DNA from: JBLNBQ01 sp050260095
GTDB taxonomy: Bacteria > Bacillota > UBA5301 > DYFA01
DNA: 12,604 nucleotides
Assembly: GCA_050260095.1 (NCBI GenBank)
Contig: JBLNBQ010000106.1
Coordinates: 1-12,604, forward strand
Direction: 5' to 3'
Shown here: positions 5,986-11,796 of the stretch, one piece after another
How positions within the stretch are numbered: position 1 is the first letter of the stretch
How the letters are laid out: each line of letters begins with the position of its first letter
Program-made: the position numbers and the translations under genes
The notes under the pieces: model-generated
The model's input: the letters and a program-made list of their open reading frames with translations, nothing else
Told to the model about the DNA's origin: nothing
The model's database searches: none

Positions 5986-6927
5986 CTACTTGATTTCCGA
6001 CAGGTGCTGTCGTGCGTCGGCGAGCAGGTGGCGGGCAAAGTCGATGTTGTGGACCCCGAAACTGAGGTCGCCCAGCACCATGTCGAACTCATACTTGGCG
6101 ATCTGGTAGTGCTTCAGGTTGGCGGGGTTGCCGGCAGTGAACTGCTTCTTGGCCTCCACCACGCTCCGGAGTTGCTGCAGGGTCCGGTGAATCTCGCGTT
6201 GCCAACCCCGGGCCAGATCGGTGTACTGTTCGCCCTTGCCGGTGTGGCAGCCGATCTGCCCGCAAGTGAACTCGGGGCTGTCGGGCAACTTGGCCGAGAG
6301 CGAATGGCTGCGCCGGCCCTGGCCCAGGTTCGCCATGTGGCAGTTGGTGCAGGTGTGGGCCTTGACCGGGTTCGGGACGCTCTGGGTTTCGAGGAAGGCG
6401 GGGGCGATGCCGGAGTGAACCTCCGCCTGCGGGTTGAAGACGAAGTAGGCGCCCAGGCCGAAGCCGCGGGCGAGGCCGCTGTGACAAGTCTCGCAGTCGA
6501 GCAACTTCCGGTCGCCGGGCCGCTCGCCTTGCGAATGGTCGAGGTGGCACATGCTGCAGGTGATGCCGGCGTTCAACTGTTCCCAGGCCTGAGGCTTGTG
6601 GTCGGCCGGCGCCAGGATGTACTCCGCCGAATGGCAACCGCCGCACTCGCTCACCTTGTGGTCGGTGGCCGGCAGGTGAGCCTTGACTTTCTTGGCGGTG
6701 TAGGAGTGGGCGCTGAAGTCCCATTCACGCTGTTCGTCGAGGTGGCAGTCGATGCACTGGCTGGGGTTGAGCGGCTTGAGCCGCTTGTCCATCCCCTTGT
6801 CGGTCGGTTCGTGACAATAGTCGGTGCAACCAGTGAGCGGAGCGGCGAAGGCCTGCGTGGCGGCGACTGCCGTAAGGATGGCCAGGCCACAGGCGAGCAG
6901 GAAAAGACGGATCAACTTTCTTCTCAC
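5986..6927 (-). CDS. Periplasmic multiheme cytochrome c, seven potential heme sites
   Basis: A 313-residue exported c-type cytochrome, presumably an electron carrier. A signal peptide (RRKLIRLFLLACGLAILTA...QAFA) is followed by five standard CXXCH sites at residues 58-62, 95-99, 124-128, 145-149 and 193-197. There are also two non-standard sites: CTDYCH at 34-39 (CX3CH) and CGQIGCH at 222-228 (CX4CH, as in some cytochromes c3). Many additional histidines could be distal ligands. The last ~80 residues have no heme site and look helical. The chosen start is GTG 6927. An alternative is TTG 6966, which has GGAGGA six bases upstream and would add 13 residues before the signal. The gene is divergent from paralog B and ends in its own hairpin terminator. 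I do not recognise a named family. Confidence 0.88.
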   Translation of the reverse strand: MRRKLIRLFLLACGLAILTAVAATQAFAAPLTGCTDYCHEPTDKGMDKRLKPLNPSQCIDCHLDEQREWDFSAHSYTAKKVKAHLPATDHKVSECGGCHSAEYILAPADHKPQAWEQLNAGITCSMCHLDHSQGERPGDRKLLDCETCHSGLARGFGLGAYFVFNPQAEVHSGIAPAFLETQSVPNPVKAHTCTNCHMANLGQGRRSHSLSAKLPDSPEFTCGQIGCHTGKGEQYTDLARGWQREIHRTLQQLRSVVEAKKQFTAGNPANLKHYQIAKYEFDMVLGDLSFGVHNIDFARHLLADARQHLSEIK

Positions 6928-6941
6928 GTGTGATTCCCCCC

Positions 6942-6958
6942 GGCGAAGCAACTTCGCC
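6942..6958. repeat. Palindrome in the cytochrome / paralog B divergent region
   Basis: The perfect inverted repeat GGCGAAG-CAA-CTTCGCC lies 15 bases upstream of the GTG start of the cytochrome gene, between divergent genes. It could be an operator shared by both genes or a leader hairpin. If the cytochrome starts at 6966 it is instead inside the coding region. Confidence 0.4.
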
Positions 6959-7036
6959 AAGTCCAAGAGAATTCCTCCAGTTTCCAGCACAGGGAAATGG
7001 CGGCGTCAGGCGAATATGGCAGGCGGGGGTGATTCC

Positions 7037-7813
7037 GTGCGCTTGGGCAGCCGCGGTATCGTCTGGCTGCTGGGGGCAGCGCTCATCGCGACGGTTGCCT
7101 CAGCCAGCCTGGCCTGTGAGGGCCAACCAGGAACCGGGCCGTTCACGGTGTTGGGCTGGATCACGGATCTGGCCGGCCAGCCAGTCCCCGGGGTGCCGGT
7201 GACCCTGATTCCGCTCGCCTCGGGCGACCAGCCCGATTTCGAGAACGGGGTATTCGGCGTCGAGGAACGCGACTCTCACCTGGTGCGGAGCAACGAGGAC
7301 GGGCTCTTCGTGATGCCCCAGGTTTTCGACTATCCTGAGGTGACGACTCACCGCTACCAGGTGGTGCACGCCGGGTTGGCCGGACTTGCGGCGTCGCCCG
7401 GCGCGGCGGGCGCCTGCGCCCTGGAGGGCGAGATTGTGGACTTGACCGGTCTCGAGCGGGGGATGGTCAAGGTGCACCTGACCGCCCGGCCAGCGGGAAC
7501 GGTCAGGCTGACGCTGAGGGATGGTTCGGGTCGACCGTACACTGGCCCGCGCGCCGTGTTGTTGCTGGGCGAGGGTCCGGCGCTGGCGGCGACCGCCCAG
7601 TTCGACCAGGGCACGGCGGAACTCGGCCCCCTGCCCGCCGGTCAACTCCGGATCGGCCTGCTCGACGGGGAACTCGGCTACTTCGTGCAACAGCGGGCGG
7701 CCCACGAACAAAGGCCGCTCACCGACTATCTGCTCTCTTCCGGCGGGGTTTCGCTCGTCTCCCTCGCGGTGGATCCCGGCGAGGTGGCGGAGGTCGCGTT
7801 CACTCTGCCCTGA
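7037..7813 (+). CDS. Secreted beta-domain protein, paralog B
   Basis: A 258-residue exported protein, the most diverged of the three paralogs. The signal peptide is RLGSRGIVWLLGAALIATVASASLA. The mature part begins GTGPFTVLGWITDLAGQPVPGVPVTL, then has SNEDGLFVMPQVFDYP and HRYQVV, matching paralogs A and C at the same landmarks. The KPFTGT-like strand is present as GRPYTGP. The start is chosen as GTG 7037 because GGGGGTGAT (7025-7033), nearly a full anti-SD match, lies just upstream. ATG 7016 in the same frame has only a poor site. It is transcribed divergently from the cytochrome and convergently with the SPASM gene, whose reading frame it overlaps by 88 bases at the 3-prime end. Function is unknown; a carboxypeptidase-regulatory-like fold is likely. 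Confidence 0.75.
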   Translation: MRLGSRGIVWLLGAALIATVASASLACEGQPGTGPFTVLGWITDLAGQPVPGVPVTLIPLASGDQPDFENGVFGVEERDSHLVRSNEDGLFVMPQVFDYPEVTTHRYQVVHAGLAGLAASPGAAGACALEGEIVDLTGLERGMVKVHLTARPAGTVRLTLRDGSGRPYTGPRAVLLLGEGPALAATAQFDQGTAELGPLPAGQLRIGLLDGELGYFVQQRAAHEQRPLTDYLLSSGGVSLVSLAVDPGEVAEVAFTLP

Positions 7814-8733
7814 GGCCATTCCGGGCCGCTGCAGGCTGGATCCCGCCCGTCCCACGACCCGGAGAGCGCCCAGCTCAAACCGCGGCATCCCCCCCGGCAG
7901 ACGCCGGAGGAAGTGCAGCCCGCGCAGACGCCGGGCGGTTCGGCCAGGCGGCGCCGGACGTTCTCCAGCGCTTCCGCATCCCAGATGCTCTGCAAGTCAT
8001 GTTCGTTGAGATCACCCACGACCACCGGGAACGCCGAACAGGGGTAGACCCGCCCTTCTTCATCCACGTGCGCCATCGCTCCGCCCGCTTGACAGCCGCC
8101 GTAGGCTGAGGAGGGACCGTCGCCGAGCAGGACGCGCCCCAGGAACAGGTCGTGCACGAGGAGGCGGCAGCTGGGGAAAGGCCAGCCGGCGGGGAAGAGC
8201 GCCTGCGCCCGGGCGAGCGCGGCCGGGGAGAGCGGCGAGTACGTGCGTCCGGCGGGGCGGCCGGCAAGCTCGGGATGCAGCAGCTTGACCTCTGCCACCC
8301 CGGCCTGGGCCGCGAGGCTGGCGAGCCGCAGGACCCTCTCCAGGTTGGCGGCGTCGGGGCGCGCCGCGATCGCCAGCGGGACTGGGGGGCCGGCCTGCTT
8401 CAGGTGGGACAGGCGCGCCAGCAGCCCGGCGGCCGGGCCCTTCGGCACCGAGGTGAAGTCGAAGGTCAGGGCCGCCGGGATGCCGCTGGTCAGCACATCC
8501 TCCAGCGCCGGCCAGCCTCGCCCGTCCGCCAGTTCGCCGGCGTCCACCACCAGTTCCACCCGGCTGGTTCGCGCTAGTCCGGCGACTTCGGCTGCCTGGC
8601 CTCGAACCACGCCTAACGGCGCGCTCAGCGCCACCTCCATGACCCCGGCCTCGGCCAGCGCCGCCGCCACCCGTGCGAAGGGGCTGGCCGGCCCGGCGGT
8701 CCACGTCACTCGGAGGGGCGAATCGAACTGCAT
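7726..8733 (-). CDS. SPASM-domain protein lacking radical SAM cysteines (GeoRSP-type partner)
   Basis: A 335-residue protein homologous to the complete radical SAM enzyme encoded upstream. Its start (DSPLRVTWTA) aligns with SSPLSVTWSL of that enzyme, but where the enzyme has CNFDCRHC this protein has only GPASPFARVA, and the GGEP SAM-binding motif is missing. It should therefore not cleave SAM. The C-terminal SPASM domain is complete: Cys214-X12-Gly-X4-Cys232, then Cys270-X2-Cys273-X5-Cys279-X3-Cys283, then Cys301, enough for two auxiliary 4Fe-4S clusters. I recall the NCBI family name 'GeoRSP system SPASM domain protein' for such proteins. GAGGTG precedes the ATG by four bases. The last ~30 residues, rich in S, T and E, are read through the 3-prime end of paralog B and have no counterpart in the enzyme. 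It probably partners the radical SAM enzyme in binding or modifying the peptide. Confidence 0.82.
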   Translation of the reverse strand: MQFDSPLRVTWTAGPASPFARVAAALAEAGVMEVALSAPLGVVRGQAAEVAGLARTSRVELVVDAGELADGRGWPALEDVLTSGIPAALTFDFTSVPKGPAAGLLARLSHLKQAGPPVPLAIAARPDAANLERVLRLASLAAQAGVAEVKLLHPELAGRPAGRTYSPLSPAALARAQALFPAGWPFPSCRLLVHDLFLGRVLLGDGPSSAYGGCQAGGAMAHVDEEGRVYPCSAFPVVVGDLNEHDLQSIWDAEALENVRRRLAEPPGVCAGCTSSGVCRGGCRGLSWALSGSWDGRDPACSGPEWPQGRVNATSATSPGSTARETSETPPEESR

Positions 8734-8783
8734 GGCGCACCTCGCTTCCCGGAGCGGAGTTCCCTGCGAAAGCCGGATATGGA

Positions 8784-8810
8784 AGAGGGGAGCCGTCCTG
8801 GCCCCCCTCT
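8784..8810 (-). promoter_or_regulatory. RNA hairpin between the 17-aa peptide and the SPASM gene
   Basis: On the - strand transcript an 11-base-pair stem (AGAGGGGGGCC / GGCTCCCCTCT, one G-U pair) closes a five-base AGGAC loop, 13 bases after the peptide stop. The wobble pair exists only in - strand RNA (on the + strand it is an A-C mismatch), which fits a selected element of this operon. Only a weak U-rich stretch follows, so partial termination or mRNA stabilisation is likely. Either would raise peptide output relative to the downstream gene. Confidence 0.55.
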
Positions 8811-8823
8811 CCTGCGGCTGGTC

Positions 8824-8877
8824 CTAGCAGGGATGGACGTTGGAAGACCCAACGACCTTCGGCTTCATGTAGGACAT
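8824..8877 (-). CDS. 17-residue candidate RiPP/cofactor precursor peptide
   Basis: ATG 8877 to TAG 8824 encodes MSYMKPKVVGSSNVHPC. It is too short for routine gene callers. GGGGGTGG (8890-8883) lies five bases upstream and AAGGAG a little further. It sits in the 173-base gap between the radical SAM/SPASM gene and the SPASM gene, on the same strand, and is followed by a hairpin. Tiny peptides beside a discrete PqqD and a radical SAM/SPASM enzyme are usually the substrate (PqqA is about 23 residues). Possible modification targets are Tyr3, the Gly-Ser-Ser turn, His15, and the terminal Cys17. It has no secretion signal and no double-glycine leader. A second in-frame ATG at 8868 would give 14 residues but is further from the ribosome binding site. 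It could be a chance ORF, but position, ribosome binding site and composition argue against that. Confidence 0.65.
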   Translation of the reverse strand: MSYMKPKVVGSSNVHPC

Positions 8878-8906
8878 TTGGGCCACCCCCTTCTCCTTGC
8901 CGCAAT

Positions 8907-9911
8907 TCACCCCACCCAGCAGTGAGGGTCGGGCGCCTCGAAAGTGCCGTTCAGCGCGTAGGCCCGCGCCGAGCAGCCGCCCAGGCACTCGCCGTACGAA
9001 GCGCACCGGGCGCATTTGCCGGTGGGGCGCTTGTTGCGGAGCGCCGCCAGGACCGGCGAGTTATGCCACAGCTCGTCCAGGTCATCCCGGAGCAGGTTGC
9101 CGAGGACGAGCGGCAGGAAGCCGCACGGGGTCACATCGCCGTTGGGACGGATATTGAGGGATATCTTGCCACAGGTGCTCCCCTTGACCAGCGGATGCCG
9201 CTCCGCCCCTTCCAGGGTGGCCATCACCGGGTCGTCGAAGGAGAGCGGCAGGTCGGCCAGTTCCGCCTTGAGGGAGAGGGCTGCCTGGTAGAAGCGGCGC
9301 CACTCCTCCGGCGTGAGGTCGAGTTCGGCCATGTTGGCGAGGCCCTTGCCGGAGCACTTGAAGTTGTGCAGGAAGAGCTGGGCGACGCCGTGCTCTCGGG
9401 CGAGCGCGGCGATCTCCCGCAGGTGTTCGTGGTTGATCCGGGAGATCACCGTGGAAAGTGTGCTTTTGACCCCTGCATCCCGGAGATGGTCCAGCGCCTG
9501 GATGGCCCGGGCGAAGCTTCCCGGACGGTTGCGGAAGGCGTCGTGCAGGGGGGCCAGGTGGCTGTCGAGGCTGATCCCGACGCTGGCGAACCCAGCCTCC
9601 TTCAGGCGCTCGGCGACCGCCCGGTCGAGGAGATACCCGTTGGAGTTGAGCGAGACCTTAAGGCCCTGCTCGGAGGCGTAGGCGGCCAGCGGGTAGAGGT
9701 CGGCGAAGAGGAGCGGCTCGCCGCCGCCGAAGCTGGCGAAGCAGACGCCGTGGGCCACCAGCACGTCGACCAGGCGCTTCAGGTCATCCAGCGGCAGTTC
9801 CGGCGAGGTGTCGCCCCGGGAGTAGCAGTGGCGGCAGTCGAAGTTGCACCGGAAGGAGAGGCTCCAGGTGACGGAGAGGGGTGAAGAGAGATAAGTCTCA
9901 GGCTGCTCCAT
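8907..9911 (-). CDS. Radical SAM/SPASM peptide-modifying enzyme (GeoRSP-type)
   Basis: A 334-residue radical SAM maturase. The radical SAM cluster motif CNFDCRHC (Cys22, 26, 29) and the GGEP motif (63-66) are intact. SLNSNGYLL and GISLDS are typical barrel strands. The SPASM domain holds Cys247-X10-Gly-X4-Cys263, Cys300-X2-Cys303-X5-Cys309-X3-Cys313, and Cys331, giving two auxiliary 4Fe-4S clusters as in PqqE and anSME-type enzymes. ATG 9911 is preferred: AAGGGGTGG lies upstream, and the codon overlaps the end of the PqqD gene (stop 9898-9900), implying translational coupling. It should use SAM to form a radical on a peptide delivered by PqqD, most likely the 17-residue product encoded next. 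The family name 'GeoRSP system radical SAM/SPASM protein' is from memory and should be confirmed by HMM. Confidence 0.92.
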   Translation of the reverse strand: MEQPETYLSSPLSVTWSLSFRCNFDCRHCYSRGDTSPELPLDDLKRLVDVLVAHGVCFASFGGGEPLLFADLYPLAAYASEQGLKVSLNSNGYLLDRAVAERLKEAGFASVGISLDSHLAPLHDAFRNRPGSFARAIQALDHLRDAGVKSTLSTVISRINHEHLREIAALAREHGVAQLFLHNFKCSGKGLANMAELDLTPEEWRRFYQAALSLKAELADLPLSFDDPVMATLEGAERHPLVKGSTCGKISLNIRPNGDVTPCGFLPLVLGNLLRDDLDELWHNSPVLAALRNKRPTGKCARCASYGECLGGCSARAYALNGTFEAPDPHCWVG

Positions 9912-10218
9912 CGCGCAGCCACCCCTTTGCCACAAGGTCTTTGGCGAACTCCTCGACGTCGCCGGTGACGAGGTCGACCGGCCAGCCGAACTCGGCGGCG
10001 ATGGCCGCCGCGATCTCTGCGGTCGTCCGGGTGCCGTCGGCCAACTCCCAGATGCGCCCGCCGAAGAGGTTGAGCTGGTGCATCATGCCGGAGACGACCA
10101 GGGTCACCACGCCCCGCTCCGAGGCGTCTTCACCCCGCCGCATGGCCTCGAGCACCGCCTGTTCGGCTCGGGTCTCCTTGCGCCAGACCACCGCCGGATC
10201 CCGCATGAGCCGTGCCAC
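9898..10218 (-). CDS. PqqD-family peptide chaperone
   Basis: A 106-residue protein of the PqqD/RRE fold, which binds a precursor peptide and presents it to the radical SAM enzyme. The first part, MRDPAVVWRKE, is like PqqD openings. Then GVVTLVVSGMMHQLN leads into FGGRIWELADGTRTTAEIAAAIAAEF (about residues 52-77), the classic PqqD block with W-E-L-x-D-G. The end is EEFAKDLVAKGWL. The start is GTG 10218, with AAGGAG eight bases upstream. It is the first gene of the - strand cassette and overlaps the radical SAM start by 14 bases. It is free-standing rather than fused, as in PQQ biosynthesis. Confidence 0.88.
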   Translation of the reverse strand: MARLMRDPAVVWRKETRAEQAVLEAMRRGEDASERGVVTLVVSGMMHQLNLFGGRIWELADGTRTTAEIAAAIAAEFGWPVDLVTGDVEEFAKDLVAKGWLRDGAA

Positions 10219-10345
10219 GCTTTCATCTCCTTGCCGAATCTAACAGGGGATTCCCGGATAATGCCGAATTTTTCCTATCGTGGTACTTCTGGCCCCGGGG
10301 GGATTCTCCTGCTGCCCGCCGGCGCCATTAGGGGGAGTGGGGAAG

Positions 10346-11572
10346 ATGCAGCCGGTCACGGTCGCGACCAAGGGTCGCCCGCCGCTTCAGGCTTGGCTGG
10401 TGCTGGGCGCCGTCACGCTGGCGCTCATCGTGACTGCCGGCATCCGGAGCGCGTTCGGCCTCTTCCTCATCCCGCTGACCTCGCAGTTCGACTGGTCGCG
10501 CACCGACTTCTCCGGGGTCATCGCCGTCAGCACGCTGCTTTTCGGCTTCACCCAGCCGATCATGGGCCGTATGGTGGACCGCTCCGGCCCGCGCGCCGCC
10601 CTCCTCTGGGCGCTCGGCTTCTTCGTCGCCGGCCTGGCCCTGACCCCCCTCACGACCACCCTCGGCTACTTCTATTTCACCTTCGGCGTCCTGGTGGGCC
10701 TCGGGACGGGGGCCAGCTCGCTCGCCCCCAACGCGGCCCTGATCAGCCAGTGGTTCAGCACCCATCGCGGGCTCGCCCTCGGCATCCTGTCGGGCGCGAT
10801 GTCGGCGGGGCAGGTGGTCATGGCGCCGGTCACCTCGTGGCTCCTGGCCGTCTACGGCTGGCAGGGCGCCTCCCTGTGGCTGGCCGGCCTGGTGCTGCTC
10901 CTGGTCCTGCCGGTGCTGTTCTTCTTCCGCAGCCCCCAGGCGGTACAGGCCAAGGCCAAAGAGGTGCCCTCCTGGGAGCAGCTCAGTTCGTTCATCCGCA
11001 CCCCGACCTTCGTGCTGCTGGCCTTCGGCTTCGTGATCTGCGGCTTTTCGGAGGCGTTCATCGCGACCCACCTCCCGGCCTCCGCCCACGACCACGGGCA
11101 GTCGGACGCCACCGCGGTGGGCGCGCTCCTTCTGATCGGGCTCGCCGGCGTGCTGGGGTCGGTCGTGCTCGGCTGGCTCTCCGACCGCTGGGGCCGCCGG
11201 GTGCCGCTCGCCATGGTCTACTTCGTGCGGGCCATCGGGCTGCCCGCCCTCGCCTTCCTCGACCGTCCGGTGCTCCTGCTGGCAGGGTCGATCATCGTCG
11301 GCCTCACCTGGAAGACCAACGCCTCGCTCGTCTCCACGATGCTCGGCGACGAATTCGGGCCGCGGGCGGTGGGCACCCTGTTCGGGCTGCAGTTCCTGAT
11401 GCATCAGATCGGGATGTCGGCCGGGAGCTTCCTGGGGGGTCTCGTCTTCGACCTCGTGGACACCTACGAGCCGGTCATCTTCCTCTCGGCCGGCCTCTTG
11501 GTCCTCTCCGGGCTGGCCGCGCTGGCCGTGAAGGAGGAACCGCCCGGGGGGGCGGGGGCCTGCTGTTCCTGA
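10346..11572 (+). CDS. MFS transporter, monocarboxylate/oxalate-formate-like
   Basis: A 408-residue major facilitator with about twelve membrane segments. The conserved loop 2-3 motif appears as GRMVDRSGPRAAL in the first half and is repeated as GWLSDRWGRRVPL in the second. The segment WFSTHRGLALGILSGAMSAGQVVMAP is typical of the monocarboxylate and oxalate/formate antiporter branch. ATG 10346 is chosen over the upstream frame start because GGGGAG lies about nine bases before it. It is transcribed divergently from the PqqD/radical SAM cassette across a 127-base gap and is followed after 50 bases by a small membrane protein. The substrate cannot be read from the sequence. A role in moving the cassette product or a small organic acid is inference. 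Confidence 0.88.
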   Translation: MQPVTVATKGRPPLQAWLVLGAVTLALIVTAGIRSAFGLFLIPLTSQFDWSRTDFSGVIAVSTLLFGFTQPIMGRMVDRSGPRAALLWALGFFVAGLALTPLTTTLGYFYFTFGVLVGLGTGASSLAPNAALISQWFSTHRGLALGILSGAMSAGQVVMAPVTSWLLAVYGWQGASLWLAGLVLLLVLPVLFFFRSPQAVQAKAKEVPSWEQLSSFIRTPTFVLLAFGFVICGFSEAFIATHLPASAHDHGQSDATAVGALLLIGLAGVLGSVVLGWLSDRWGRRVPLAMVYFVRAIGLPALAFLDRPVLLLAGSIIVGLTWKTNASLVSTMLGDEFGPRAVGTLFGLQFLMHQIGMSAGSFLGGLVFDLVDTYEPVIFLSAGLLVLSGLAALAVKEEPPGGAGACCS

Positions 11573-11622
11573 GACATCGCAGCGTACACTGTAAGAGATG
11601 CAGCTTTGCAGGAGGTAACGGC

Positions 11623-11787
11623 ATGTTGCGGGGTATCGGATGTGCGGTGCTGCTGATCCTGTTCGGAGCCACCGGGCTCGCCTTCCTGCTCGTCGGGGCG
11701 GCGCTCAAGCTGACGATCGCGATCGTTGGGCTGGTCCTGGCCCTCGTTCTCGGCATCCTGGGGAAACTGCTCTTCTTCTGGTGGTGA
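11623..11787 (+). CDS. Small membrane protein, 54 residues, unknown function
   Basis: ATG 11623 follows a strong AGGAGGT (11610-11616). The product is almost wholly hydrophobic: MLRGIGCAVLLILFGATG, then a second hydrophobic stretch LTIAIVGLVLALVLGIL, ending KLLFFWW. Two closely spaced membrane helices are likely. It lies 50 bases after the MFS gene on the same strand, so it may be a subunit or modulator of that transporter, or simply co-transcribed. I recognise no family. It is only nine bases from the convergent stop of paralog C, and no terminator is visible between them. Confidence 0.65.
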   Translation: MLRGIGCAVLLILFGATGLAFLLVGAALKLTIAIVGLVLALVLGILGKLLFFWW

Positions 11788-11796
11788 CGGCGCGCC

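Noticed and set aside
5842..6933. 363-codon + strand frame
   Set aside because: It is antisense to the multiheme cytochrome, whose repeated CXXCH motifs show the coding strand.
8673..9884. 403-codon + strand frame
   Set aside because: It is antisense to the radical SAM gene, which has all expected motifs. The frame is a by-product of high GC content.
10231..10262. Possible + strand promoter TTGCCG...GATAAT before the MFS gene
   Set aside because: The spacing is 20 bases and the -35 is weak, so it is not a convincing sigma-70 promoter.
10078..11787. Very long + strand frame (569 codons) across the MFS gene
   Set aside because: It is a different frame of the MFS gene, rich in R, G, A and P with no hydrophobic pattern. 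Only its last 54 codons, from ATG 11623, look real.
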